A stretch of DNA of 64,000 nucleotides. It comes from Eucommia ulmoides. Lineage: Eukaryota > Streptophyta > Magnoliopsida > Garryales > Eucommiaceae. Shown here one piece after another: positions 10,262 to 21,585 of the stretch. Numbering within the stretch: the first letter of the stretch is position 1; every line of letters begins with the position of its first letter. The notes under the pieces were generated by a model that was not told where the DNA came from, did not search any database, and saw only the letters and a program-made list of their open reading frames with translations. The DNA is taken from NCBI GenBank assembly GCA_016647705.1, contig CM028334.1, forward strand, positions 15,546,402 to 15,610,401, written 5' to 3'. Made by a program: the position numbers and the translations under genes.

Positions 10262-11532
10262 CTGCTGTCTTCATCACCGCAGCGGTCACCAAACTGACCT
10301 ATCTTTGCCTAGGCGGAGGATCCCTTCGCCTAGGTAGAGACCCTCTACACAGTCTAGATATTTTTAGGATATTTATTTAGATATTTTGCTTATAAATACC
10401 ATCCCCTCTCCCCCTATCTTGAACCCCCCCGGACATTTGGGAACCTTAGGCTATATTTAGGCTAGGGTTTAGGAGATTTAGAGGTGGAGCTCATATCTCG
10501 AAGTGGAGAAGACGGCGAATCGAGCGTTGAGCGTTCTTAGCGGTTTATCTTCTGACAAGGCTAAGTTCTTCGATTATTTTTCCTTATTTCTTTAACTTAG
10601 GATATTGTGAGCATGTTTAGCTCATTATTTAATTGTAGATGCAGCTATGGCCATAGCTAAACATGGATTGTAGTAGGGATTAACATATAATTTATAAATA
10701 CGTTGTTTGGATGATTTCGGTTTTTCGTTTGTGATTGTTCATCATAGTTTGATTGTATTTAACGTATTATTTGTTTATCATGCTTAGTTAGATAAATGGA
10801 GAATACGGGGTTTTAAAAAAACCCCGAATTCAGATTTGGGTAAGCAAACGCCACGATTCTATAACCCGATCAGGGTTTGAATCGTGGACAATCGATGATG
10901 TTGGGGCAAGACTCACGCGACTTAGGGTCGTTAATATATTGAGGGGGACTTCTTCGTTAACTCAAAGTTGCGTTATATCTCTCGTCTTACACTCAAGAGA
11001 GGTGGCGAAGGAGTTTTAGAACGGAGATTGTCGATAGAGTATATACAATGCACGATCCAATGACCCGGTCGGGAGTTGGCTTGTGTGCAATCAATGACAC
11101 TGGGTGAGACTCATGTGACCTAAGGTCGTTAAGACGTTGAGGGGGGACTTCTTCGTTAACTCAAATTCATATATTCTCCCGTCTTACACTTGGGAGAGGT
11201 AGCGGTGGAGTTTACGTACCGAGGTTGTCAAATAGGTCGAATACCGTAAACGTGAGTAAATCGAGATCGAACACGTATTTGTAAACACGTTAATCCCTAG
11301 GAAATTTTTCATCCTAAAACATATTAGCATATTAGTGTAGTTAATTTAGGATATATTAGTATTAGATTAATTAATTAATTACACTTGTTTTTCGGCTAGA
11401 TAAAGTTAGATCACAACAAACGCGGTATTCGATAGTAACGACACCAATCCCTGTGGATACGATAACCCGATCTTAACAATCACACTATACTAAAACTTAG
11501 ACCTCATATACTTGCAAGTATAAGTAGTGGCA
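10262..11532 (+). repeat. LTR fragment B of the gypsy family, truncated at both ends
   Basis: Similar to LTRs C, D and E but missing about 350-400 bases at its 5' end and about 17 at its 3' end (other copies end GTAGCGGCG...CTACCA). It contains a palindrome remnant at 10276-10291 (ATCACCGCAGCGGTCACC), CCTAGG-core dyads at 10309-10335, and a TATA box TATAAATA at 10391-10398. It also has two tandem versions of the roughly 198-bp conserved module (repeat phase 11010 versus 11208). No TSD. It replaces the integrase core of the host Copia element. Confidence 0.8.
10391..10398 (+). promoter_or_regulatory. TATA box of LTR B (TATAAATA)
   Basis: TATAAATA follows the palindrome cluster by roughly 50-60 bases, the same order as in D (30513-30520, minus) and F (61107-61114). 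This places the palindromes just upstream of the expected transcription start. Confidence 0.6.
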
Positions 11533-11533
11533 C

Positions 11534-12036
11534 ATTCCGTGCCCTTGCCAGCTATCCTTGGTAGCGTCCATATTCGTCTCACAAGCTATCTCCTCATTCC
11601 ACCCCTTGTGTCTTTCTTGGTTACTCCTCCACCCAAAGTGCCTATTATTGTCTTGATCCCGTAACTTCCCATCTCTACACATCTAGTCATGTTAAATTTA
11701 TCGAGTCGATTATGCCCTTCAAAACCATTCAACTCAATCTCTATTGTCCTTCCTCTTCCATGTCCTACGTCTGGTTCCTTTCCGAGTCATCGTCTTCAGC
11801 TACCATCATACAATTTGTCAATCTCGAACCTATCCCTCAAGCGAATTCTACTCAAGACACCACAACCATAACCATAACAATCATTCTCCCATCCCAAAAC
11901 ACCACTCTCCCACCAAACTCGAGACTCAACACCGAGGCTCTACTTTTACCACACCGCACCACCCAGCAGTTACCCCAAACCCCACCCTCTGAACCCAAGT
12001 CACCCATAACCCAATTACTATACCCTCAGACCTAAC
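11534..12036 (+). pseudogene. Copia integrase C-terminus and spacer
   Basis: In the frame of 11547 the read gives SYPW, a stop, RPYSSHKLSPHSTPCVFLGY, then STQSAYYCLDPVTSHLYTSS and HVKFIESIMPF. This is the conserved tail of Copia integrase (Y-P-W-L-R-P-Y, K-L-x-x-x-S-x-x-C-V-F-L-G-Y, G-Y-x-C-x-D, H-V-x-F-x-E-x-x-F-P-F). The next 100 codons are rich in T, P and N with no domain, as usual for the linker to reverse transcriptase. The frame stays open to a stop at 12033-12035. Confidence 0.9.
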
Positions 12037-12120
12037 ACTTATTCTTCCTCCACATCAAGGCATAGTTACTCGATCCAAAAATAATATCCAAAAACCAATC
12101 TCATTGCACATCTTTCCACC

Positions 12121-12339
12121 AACCTAGACCTTGAACCTTTGACAGTAACCTAGGCCATCAAAGATCCCAAATGGCATCAAGCCATGTCTGAGGAGTATGA
12201 TGCTCTTATTCAGAACTGGACATGGGACCTTGTTCCATCTCATCCGCCCCAAAATGTCATTGGATGCAAGTGGATTTTTTGAACTAAATGGTTCTATGAT
12301 GGTTCTGTTGACAGGTACAAAGCACATTTAGCATGTTTA
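12121..12339 (+). pseudogene. Copia reverse transcriptase, N-terminal part
   Basis: Reads EPLTVT, a stop, AIKDPKWHQAMSEEYDALIQ, NWTWDLVPSHPPQNVIGCKW and DGSVDRYKAHLA. This is the start of the RVT_2 domain (W-x-x-A-M-x-x-E-x-x-A-L, T-W-x-L-V-P, G-C-K-W-V, D-G-x-x-x-R-Y-K-A-R-L-V). It breaks at 12340 in the GTTAC duplication of solo LTR C and resumes at 13756. Removing LTR C and one GTTAC rejoins the domain, though stop codons remain. Confidence 0.9.
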
Positions 12340-12344
12340 GTTAC

Positions 12345-13755
12345 TGATAAGTATAAATTACCTATCTATTTTCAATTCGACTGCTGTTAGTTTTCGAGTA
12401 TGTTTAGTACGTTTTAGTATGGTTTTATGTGTTTTTGTCTAAATTAGGTGTTTGAGGTGAAAATGTATGTAAACAGATAAAAAATGATCTAATAGGATCA
12501 AGAACGGTGGAAAAAGGGTGAAGATGTGCAAAGCCGGTACAGGTGCTGTAACTTCAAGGCTATTTTGGACTATGATTAAATCCGATTTTTGAACAACTAA
12601 AAACATGGAAGTTGTAGGTATTTCTCTTATATTTCGATTGGTTTTTGAATCACCTCAATCGGAGATCGAACGAAGAAGTTACAGCTAAAACAAGAAAGTG
12701 CGGTAAAAGTGCAGAATCAAGCATAAACTTACTGCTGTTCCACCGCCTAGGCGGTCCCCCTGCACTTGTAAAGTGTTTTTTAGATATTTTAGGATATGTT
12801 TTGGCCCTTATCCTTCCTCCTCTATCCATTTTCGAGAAGAAGACTTAGGAAAGCCATTTGGGCATATTTTTGAGTGTTTTGGAGGGAGAGCTCACAATCC
12901 GAAGGAGGAGACGTTGAAGAAGGAAGTGATCGTTCTACGACATAATCTTCGGACTTGGCTAATTTATTTCGTTTTCTCTTTTATTTCTTTAACTTAGGTA
13001 TTTGTTGAGCATGTTTAGCTCATTCTTATTGTGAATATGGTTATGGCCGCTAGCTAAACGTGAATTGTTTAGGGATTAACAATACATTTATAAATATGTG
13101 GTTATTTTGATTTTGGTGTTTCGTTAATCTGTGTTTTATAATAATTTCGATTTTGTTTTCCGTGTTCCCATGCTATTATGCTTGTTTATATAATTAGAGA
13201 ATACGGAGTTTGACACTTGGGAGAGGTAACCCCGGATTTGGACTAGGGTAAACACAACATGACAATCTAACAACCCGGGAGAGCGTTAGAAAGTGTGCAA
13301 TCAATGACATTGGGGCGAGAATCATGTGACCTAGTGTCGTTACGGTGTTGAGGGGGATTTATTCCTTGACGCGAAGTCATGTATTCACTCGTCTTACACT
13401 CGAGAGAGGTGTCGAGTGAGTTTATGAACCAAGATTGTCGGATACCTGAATACTATTAACATAAACTAAAATGAGATCGAACACGTATTTGTAAACAACG
13501 TTAATCCCTAGACAATTCTTTCCCTGAAAACATCTCATTATATTAGTATAGATAATTTAGTTAATTAGTTTAGTTTAATATAAATTTTATTCACTTTTAT
13601 TTTTCCCTGGATAAAGTTAGGTCATGATAAACGCGGTAATCAATAATAATCACAACCAATCCCTATGGACACGATACCCCTACTCTCCCAACCTATACTA
13701 AAACTTGACCTCATACACTTGCGAGTGAAAGTAGCGGCGTATTCATGATCTACCA
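12345..13755 (+). mobile_element. Solo LTR C of the gypsy family
   Basis: A full LTR, TGATAAGTATAAATTACC to GATCTACCA, with a perfect GTTAC duplication at 12340-12344 and 13756-13760 and no interior. It has one CACCGCCTAGGCGGTCC palindrome at about 12740. It carries one version of the conserved module with GGAGAGGTAACCCCGGATT-like and TTGAGGGGGATTTATTCC-like text. A solo LTR with TSD arises by recombination between the two LTRs of an inserted element. The insertion cut the Copia reverse transcriptase. Confidence 0.92.
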
Positions 13756-14290
13756 GTTACCATGACACCTTCAGTCTTGTTGTCAAATCAACAACAGTAC
13801 GACTTGTTTTCTCTCTTGCTGTCACTCATGGGTTGGTCACTGCAACAACTTGATGTCAATAGTGTCTTTCTCCAAAGCTTTCTTTCTGAGGACGTCTTTA
13901 TGGCACAACCACAAGGATTCATTGACAAAGACCATCCTCATCATAGCTGTAAATTGTGCAAAGAAATATATAGTCTCAAACAAGCCGCTCGTGCTTGGTA
14001 CCATGAGCTACATCAGTTTCTCATCACCTCAGACATCACTAACTCTCATGCTGACACATCACTATTTGTCTACATTGCTTCAGGCATCAAGATATATCTC
14101 TTGGTCTACATTGATAACATCATTATCACATGAAACAACAATGCATCAGTACAAAAGTTCATTCATATTCTCTCCAATAGATTCTCCCTCAAGGATCTTG
14201 GTCCACTTTCATATTTCCTTGAAGTTGAAATCATTCTACATCTGCAAGGTATTTTTCTTTCTTAATGGCAATATATACATGATCTCTTTA
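13756..14290 (+). pseudogene. Copia reverse transcriptase, C-terminal part with YIDN
   Basis: Reads YHDTFSLVVKSTTVRLVFSL, then GWSLQQLDVNSVFLQSFLSE, DVFMAQPQGF, CKEIYSLKQAARAWYHEL and LLVYIDNIIIT before a stop at 14131-14133, then FSLKDLGPLSYFLEVE. This is the core of RVT_2. The catalytic box is YIDN (14107-14118) where the family has YVDD, so the second aspartate is lost. A frameshift at about 13795 separates the first 15 codons from the long open part. Confidence 0.92.
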
Positions 14291-15047
14291 ATTTCACTTA
14301 CATGTCTAATGCCAAACCTGTATCTACTTCACTTGCCACTACTCCAACTCTTATTCTTTATACCGGATCATCTCTATCTGATCCAACTGAATACAGAGCT
14401 ATTGTTGGGGATCTTCAATACTTATCACTCACACATCCGGACATTGCTTACATGGTCAACAAGTTATAACAATTCATGCACCGCCCCAAGACTGATCAGT
14501 AAACCATCTACTACGGTATCTTTGTGGAACTATTGCTCATGGTGTTGTTATCAACCGTAACTTACCACTATCACTTCATGTATTTTAGGATGTCAACTGG
14601 GTAAGAAACAATGATGACTTCACCTCCACAAGTGCCCATATCATCTATAGTGGTCGCAATCCAATCTCATGTAGTGCAAAGAAACAAAGGACAGTGGTCC
14701 GCTCTTCTATCGAGGCTTACTACCGCGTTGTTGCTGCCATAGCTGCTAAAATTTGCTGGATTTGTTCTCTACTCACAGAACTTCACGTTTTTCTCCCTTA
14801 ACAACTGGTTATCTATTGTGACAACGTAGGTGCAACAAATCTATGCTCAAATCCAGTTTTCCATTCTCGTATGAAACATGTTGCTCTTGATTATCACTTC
14901 ATTCAAGAACAAGTTTAAGGGGGCTCTCTTCGAGTTGCCCATGTGTCATCGGTTGATCAACTAGCTGATGCGCTTACCAAACCTCTTCTGCTCTCACTTC
15001 CAACAATTGGCGAATAAGATTGGAATCACCTCAGAGTGCTCTATCTT
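14291..15047 (+). pseudogene. Copia connection and RNase H domain
   Basis: Frames from 14300 give SNAKPVSTSLATTPTL, SDPTEYRAIVGDLQYLSLTH, PDIAYMVNKL and QFMHRP. From 14589 come [64 protein letters not shown] and ADALTKPL. These are the linker and RNase H of plant Copia pol. The acidic triad survives in DVNW, SSIEA and YCDN, although the usual EAEY is EAYY. Several stops and frameshifts break it. The ORF ends just before the polypurine tract. Confidence 0.9.
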
Positions 15048-15256
15048 GCGGGGGCATGATAAAGATATGTGTACAAGATCTTAATTATTGCCTACCTATT
15101 ATAAATCATTTGACTTTTCATGATTATTGCATAATTAATATAGGAGAGTAGTTACCTTTTATACCATTTTGACTTTCCCTTGATTAGTATTTGTATTGTA
15201 TATATAATCATTTTGATTGAATGTAATGTATATGTCATATTTCATCAAGCTCTTTA
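15048..15256 (+). repeat. Copia polypurine tract and 3' LTR
   Basis: GCGGGGGCA at 15048-15056 is the plus-strand primer site. The LTR at 15057-15256 matches 8587-8819 apart from the 33-base duplication in the latter. Confidence 0.85.
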
Positions 15257-16100
15257 GTCCGGACTAGTCCTAATAAACCCTTCACATCTTCAACATATTG
15301 AAACCAATTAATCTACTTTTTCCTTGTTATAGACAAAGATAAATTCATCAAGAGTTTGATTTCAGGAACATAGTCTCACATCTTTAGCATATTGACCACC
15401 TTTAGGCTTATGGAACCCTTACCTGAATGAATTTCCTAGTGGAAGACCACGATGACACATATCACGTCACTTAATAAATTCAACACTTACAAGTTTTCAA
15501 ATACTGAATGTGCTGAAAATAAATACCAAAAATTAAAACCATAAGGGTTTGGTTGGAATTAGAAGAGTCTAAGTTAGAAATTCTATTAGCGATAATCAAG
15601 TACATTTAATATGAGAATATCTTAACTAAATTCATTCATATTTTTTAGGTTTTAGTTACCACTCACACCTACTTATGATTGCTTTAGGTACCAACTTTCA
15701 GAGCCTGAGTTTGAATTGACGAAAAAAATAGAGCTTCCTTAATTGATTGTTTCCATAATTGAAAACATTATATCAAAAAGGGATTTTTAATTTATAGACT
15801 CTAAAAGATGTACAACTTACAAAATGAACCTTCAACTACCTAATATAATTTTTTTAAACCATCAAAATTCTTAGAAATTGATCCCTGTTGTTTGCCATAC
15901 CATTTTGCCTGTATTTACAATTCATTGCCACTCGGTGCTCTACAGAAGCGTAAGACAATATGGGAAGCGACGATTCCCAAAAATAAAACATCACTCAAAT
16001 AATTTGGTTGCTATGCCACGATTCTATGTTGTAGGATCAAAAACAAAAACATCAATTTAATCTAACAAAAATCCTCTTTCTAATGATGTAAATTTCAAAA
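15257..16100. other. No recognisable gene; flank of the Copia element
   Basis: AT-rich single-copy-looking sequence. The 60-codon frame at 15878-16060 has no motif and overlaps what is probably the upstream region of the exon at 16346. Confidence 0.5.
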
Positions 16101-16345
16101 TTTTTGTATAAAAAATATGATTTTGAGAGCATTCAACCGGAAGGTTTCGCCGGCGCAATTTGTGTAATCGACGATTGTTTTCCTAAAATATTGCATACCT
16201 CATCCCGCAAATCAAGCACCCTACCATATAGGGTTCTGCGTATGTAGATAATTGCTAATTGCCATAACCCACTCTGTCCTTTCTCCAGAACATTGAAAAA
16301 ACCCTATCTCTCTGTTGCAACGGCGCTTCCTCTCAAGCAAAAAAA

Positions 16346-16412
16346 ATGGCAAAAACATCTAATACGCAGCACTCGCCATCTCGAAAGAGAGCAAATCTAG
16401 AACATTCACAAG
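16346..16412 (+). CDS. Putative first coding exon of a disrupted host gene
   Basis: ATG at 16346 follows a higher-GC leader with a pyrimidine-rich CCTATCTCTCTGTTG stretch. It opens a frame MAKTSNTQHSPSRKRANLEH that ends at ACAAG|GTTAGT (16412/16413), a good plant 5' splice site. The basic, serine-rich N-terminus could be a nuclear or disordered tail, but I do not recognise the protein. The expected intron holds a 7.2 kb Copia-type element from 16527. No acceptor or second exon can be placed on the far side, where MULE sequence lies. It is either a truncated gene or one with a very long intron. Confidence 0.4.
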
Positions 16413-16526
16413 GTTAGTTGTGTTTGGTCACCTCGAGTAAGGCGATTAGTATTGTGAATAGTCACTGTTTATGTTGGGTTTATTCTTTGGGGATTGTTTA
16501 CAGATAATGGAGTTATTCTAGCTATC

Positions 16527-18651
16527 TGTTGATCCTAAGATTTTGATAAACAATTAAGTATTGATGCTTTGGTGGAACTAATGTTTTAATTGAGTGTTTC
16601 AATGATTTAAAGTTCCAAGTGATGAAGATGACAAATTAAATGGATATTAATGATGAAGTTGAAGATATTAAAGATATTGAAGATTTAAGAGTTTGAAGAA
16701 ACTAGGAAAAATAACTTAGGTAAATTTCAACTCTTAATATCCCATTTAAGAATACACACATGGCACAAAATGAATTTTCTCATTTGTGTGTATTGATTAA
16801 GTTAAATTATGTGCTCCTATGTGAATTGAGAAAAAATAATTTTAAATGACTAAAATGAAATATAAGAATATTAGTGGAGCTTATTTAAGAGAGAAAATAG
16901 TTAAAAGAGCAAAAACGTAAAGAAAATGAGTTAAAAACGTATTCAGAGAAGAGATCCAGAAGACAACAGTCGACTGGTGAGTCGATCGGACCAAATAGCT
17001 GTAACATCCTATATCTCTAAATCGACCGACAGGTCGACCGACCAAGAAAGGCTAAACTCTCTAAATCAACAAGTCGACTGATAGGTCGACCGGTGAAAGA
17101 AAGACCAACTCTCTGGATCTACAAGTCGACCGGGCAGTCGTCTGATGAACTGCATTGGCTACATCCCTAATTTCCCAGTCGACTTAATGTTGTTTCAGGA
17201 TATTGTTTTATCTGAGATTAAATCTAATAGTAGCCATTTTTGGTTGGGATTTGAGAGAGATTTCGGGGATATTCTCTATATTTAAGATATGGTTCATATA
17301 TTAATTAAATCTTATTAATATGGTTCATCAAATATTAATATTTTTCAATTTAGTACTTGAAATAGATTTTATTCTTATTAATGAAGATTGATAAATACTT
17401 TGGGGGTTTAATTGAGATATTCGAAAGTTGTTTTTAAGTGAAAATTGAATCAAAATGAAGTCCTTATGATATAAGGGCTCTATAAGTACTTTTAATTATC
17501 ATGACATATGTAAACTAGTCGTTAGAAGACCGATTTCATTTTCCTTTAAATAAACCTGCGAATTTCATATATCATTAAGCAGTAAACAAGAGAGAAATCG
17601 TATCATATCATTTGTGAGTTTTTATAAGAGTTATCCTTCTGAAATATTGTGAGCTTTTTTTAGAGACGATCTTGAAGATCAACTGTTGTTAATCTTTACT
17701 GCTACCGGATCTGAAGTTATATTACTTTATCTAATTATTTAATGGAAATCGGGTGAGATCTTTCCAATTAATTTTTATTGTGCATTACTTGTTTATTATT
17801 AGAAATTGATCTTCGAAATTGTTTCTGATTTTTTAAGAAAATATTTTTACAAATAATTTCTTAAATCTGATTACGTGCTCAAATTTGTTACCCACATCTT
17901 GTTAAAATTAGATTTTTCTATCTCACGTTTTTCTATCACTAGTTGGAATATTAATTGAATTATTATTTATCTAGGATGGTAGAAGCTCCGAGTGAGATTT
18001 CCTACTTATCAATTTGTATTGGTGAGTAGTGTGACGAGTTAAATACTGTTTGGAGAATTTAATCAGGGGTAGCCAGGTGTCAGTCTCTTCTTGTAAAGAG
18101 ATTGAGGTAGTGATTCTTCCTAGATAGAATTGCGTTGTGAGTAATTTTGAAAGGTTCCATCCTTACCTGGGAAAATGATAGTTGGAGTGTTTTGTGAGAT
18201 TTTGATTCTTGAGCCTAAGGTATAAAAAGAATTAGGTTAATCTTTAGCCTGTAAAAAGATAGGTTATTCTTGAGCCTATAAAAAGTAGAGGTTATTCCTT
18301 AACTTAGGAAAATGATTTTGTAAAGGTTGATTCTGAGCCTGTAAAAGAATCGGTGTGTGAGTCTGGTTTCTACTTTTAAAGGGATCTTGAAAATTAGTGG
18401 GTGCGAATCTCCTTGGGGCTCAGAGGACTGGACTAATCAAGAGTAGCTTGGTGAACCAAGATATATCTTGGTGTGCTGCAATATTTGATTTGTTTATTTA
18501 TGTTGTTTGGTGTGCACCTAGTTGATTTGTGATATAAAGATAACAATTAATTTAGGATTAAAATTAATTATTTGATTTATTGAAGTTTTATTTTGATTAT
18601 TTTTTAAATACCCAATTCACCTTCCCTCTTGGGTATTCCACTGGGCCAACA
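16527..18651 (+). repeat. Gag-only Copia element, 5' LTR
   Basis: About 2.1 kb, TG...CA termini. It contains a cluster of GTCGAC dyads (16968-17183) and, in its 3' third (18180-18370), a ladder of short repeats around GGTTATTCTTGAGCCT. It is followed by a decayed primer site, ATTGGCATCAAAACTGG (18652-18668). Confidence 0.88.
16968..17183. promoter_or_regulatory. GTCGAC dyad cluster in Copia LTR
   Basis: Four or five paired dyads at a spacing of about 45-70 bases: CAGTCGACTGGTGAGTCGAT, ATCGACCGACAGGTCGACCG, AGTCGACTGATAGGTCGACC, AGTCGACCGGGCAGTCGTCT and a single CAGTCGACT. Each half holds a GTCGAC palindrome. The 3' LTR repeats the cluster at 22023-22240, and the inverted LTR carries it at about 58525-58800. 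Palindrome clusters upstream of the start site are known in Sirevirus LTRs. Confidence 0.7.
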
Positions 18652-18701
18652 ATTGGCATCAAAACTGGTTTAGCTCGAATTTTTTAGCTAACAAAGATCC
18701 C

Positions 18702-19724
18702 ATGGCGCACATAGTAGACACAATAGTTGAGGGGCTTTCTATGCACCGTCTACCGTTGTTTACAGGTAGTAATTATGCCATTTGGAAGAATAGAATGATT
18801 GCTTTTTTGTAGGATACTAATTACGAGGCATGGTTGGTTATTGAAGACGGTCTATACACTCCTATGGAAAATGGAGTAGCCAAGAGAAATGAGCAATTGA
18901 ATTCCTTCGATAAAGAAAAATTATTTATTAACTCACAGGCTACTAACATTTTGCTTTGTTTTTTAGATGCAAATATGTACTGGCAAATTTCAGGTTGTGT
19001 TTCTGCGAAAGAAATATGGGATACATTGAAAGACACATATGAGGTTGGATCAGAAAGTAACGTAAAGAGAAAAGAGAGACCTACAAAAGAAACATGGGAT
19101 GATATAGATTCCAATAGTTCTGAAGTATCAAGTAATGATAAGAGAACTCCAATATTTTTTCTTATTGCCAAAAGAATTGAGTCGAAGTTGAGATGTAACT
19201 ATTGCAATAGGGTTAGACATTTTAAAATATCATGTCCATTCAGGAACCCTAGATTTATGGCTAAGAATGGATCAAAAGTGAAATGGATGCCAAAAAGAGC
19301 TACACAAATAGCTTGTGCAGAGTTACATAGTGTTGGGACTAGACCGAAAGGAACAACCAAAGAGATTATATTGAAATCAAGACAGGAAGTCACCAAGAAT
19401 CCACAAGCGATATGTATAAAGCGAAAAAATATATCAAAGTCGAGATGTGAAGTTTTAAAGAAGCAACAATCGATATGTGCAAACAAAAAGAATGTACCAA
19501 AATTGAGATGTAAAGTTACAAAAAACCCACAAGTGGCACCCAAAAGCAGGAAGGATGTACCAAAGCCATCAATTAAGAGAAATTGTGTACTCACATCAAT
19601 CGGTGGTACAAATGAGGTAAAAAGAAAGGTCATCACCAAGGATATAAGAGGTACTCCTAACCCTTCGCGATTTAAATTTATTAGAAAGAGAGATGTCCGA
19701 CTTGCCAAATGGGTAAGTTGGTGA
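18702..19724 (+). pseudogene. Copia gag with CCHC knuckle and basic repeat tail, one stop codon
   Basis: One frame of 341 codons from ATG 18702 to TGA 19722-19724 is broken only by a TAG at 18810. Domain order: RLPLFTGSNYAIWKNRMIAF (gag N-terminus, N-Y-x-x-W-K-x-R-M), then WQISGCVSAKEIWDTLKDTY (the A-K-E-I-W-D-x-L helix). A zinc knuckle lies at 19194-19235, CNYCNRVRHFKISC (C-x2-C-x4-H-x4-C, with V in place of the usual G before the R-H). After it come about four copies of a basic 20-25 residue repeat built on K-S-R-x-E-V-x-K-x-P-Q (19370-19570). The tail resembles an RNA-binding extension. No protease follows. Confidence 0.85.
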
Positions 19725-21571
19725 TGGTTTCTAAGACTTATTTTCAATGATGTATTCTCTTGTTGTCTTAGAAATATGTTATGGTGATTATGAAAATCAC
19801 ATTTAATTAAAGTATATTTACCTATTTTTATATGTGTTTATATCAAGTAGTGATCATAAATTTAATTTTGAAACATATTATGAATTAAGTGTTTAAGTTT
19901 TCACTAAATAGTGGTTATGACTTGTCACATATGCATCTTAGTAAGATTATTTGCATAATATGCTCTTATTCATGAATATATCTTTTATACAAATAAGTTG
20001 GTTTGAGCTGAGTTTTTATACTTCTTAATGCATGATATTTTATGATAAGATGAATTAAATGATAAAGAATAATTTATTTGATCTGAAATGTTTAGGATCG
20101 TGATTATATGCTTACATGAATATATTTATATGAATTAAGTATCTTGTTATATGCATGAAAATATGTTCTTCTTAAGTATCTCATATCTCATGATTTTTAA
20201 ATGATTATTATTGTGTAAGGGATTGAGCATATTATGATATAGCATATTTAATATGCAAGTTATTGAATAAGATATTATTCATGTTCTTGGACGTCATTGA
20301 TTATGTGTTAATGAGAAGAATGTTTCTTGAGAAGACTTGATCTAAATTAATTGGTTGATAGGATTAAAATTGCTTGAAATTTATTAATGATCGTACACAA
20401 TATTAAAAATATTCACTTGATTTTTACTAATGATCTTCTTCCAAGCATGTTTCAAAGAGTTTTAGGTTATAAGATTATTCAAGGAGAAACAAATATTCAT
20501 ACCGAAACTCAAAGTTGAGTCAAGAATAAAAACGAGGTTGATTCAAGGAGTTAATTGATTAGAGTTGAATCTTCATTCGACTCAGTGGTAAAATAATCTC
20601 ATTCTTACATAATTATAAGAGAAATTTAAGTATTATGATTTGACTATATGCCTATGTTATATGAAATCTCGTTAATCTATTTACGATGTCATGAATATGA
20701 TCATTTCAAAATATATGAAATTTCAATCTGTTGCATGTGGATATATAGGCATAGTGTTTGGGATACAACAAATATCTCTTGTTCTATAAATGATTATCAT
20801 TATTCTAAAAGAGAAATGAGATTTTATGAGATAAATATGCACTTATCCGTATTTATGCATGCACTAGATTTATGATTGATAAAATATTTGAGAAATGCTT
20901 CCTATTTTAGTGTGTTAAAGAACATATATTTTGTTTCTATAAAGAGAAGACATTGTTTTGATATCATGAATAAGGCATGTGGACTTAACTGATAATTATA
21001 TGATTGCATGCTACATTGTTGAAAGATTTTGATTGCTTCAAATTTATTCTCCTAAGTATGAATTGACTTGTTTACAATTATATATGAGAAGAAGTGTTTA
21101 TAAGAGAGGTAATATTATATCATATTTATATTAAAAGACAAGTTTTGTTGAAAAATCAAAAGAGTTAATAAGCTTGTGAAAAATTAATATCATGCTATAA
21201 TGCTAAAATGTTATCATTATTCACCTATGCATGAATATTATTCATTTACAATTTGATAGAAGAAGATTGCATGCCCAGAAAGATGTTTTATGTGTTCCCC
21301 CTCCCTAAATTTTATTTTTTGAAGATGACAAAGGGGGATAAATTAGTGATGGTTTATTAAGGAGGAGTATTTTAATGTTTTAATTAAGTATTTTTTTATT
21401 TATGAAAAGGGGGAGAAATTAGTAATGTTTGCTTTAATGAGTATTTTAATTTGTGCATTATTAAAATCTTCATAATGATACTTTAATGAGTTAAAGAACC
21501 TGTCCTCAGATTCAAGGGGAGTGTGGTTATATTTTATTTTGAAGAAAATATCAAAATTAATTATCATCATT
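19725..21571 (+). other. Non-coding interior of the gag-only element
   Basis: Very AT-rich, no ORF of note. Near the 3' end are purine tracts CAAAGGGGGATAAATTAG (about 21329) and AAAAGGGGGAGAAATTAG (about 21404). These lie before the true polypurine tract AAAAAATGGGAGA at 21572-21584. Multiple such tracts are a described Sirevirus trait. Confidence 0.65.
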
Positions 21572-21585
21572 AAAAAATGGGAGAT

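Larger units (their letters stand above)
8587..15256 (+). mobile_element. Ty1/copia retrotransposon with short LTRs, carrying two gypsy LTR insertions
   Basis: Short LTRs at 8587-8819 and 15057-15256 both begin TGATAAAGATATGTGTA and end at ATCAAGCTCTTTA. The flanks GTCCA (8582-8586) and GTCCG (15257-15261) form a four-out-of-five TSD. The interior reads, in order, gag with a zinc knuckle, pre-integrase finger, integrase C-terminus, reverse transcriptase and RNase H, and ends in the polypurine tract GCGGGGGCA at 15048-15056. Small LTRs suit a Retrofit/Ale-like lineage. Protease and the integrase core are missing. Two fragments of the gypsy LTR family interrupt it. Confidence 0.9.

Noticed and set aside
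19199-19747. 182-codon minus-strand hydrophobic frame
   Set aside because: Antisense of the gag ORF at 18702-19724, which has a zinc knuckle and the right context.
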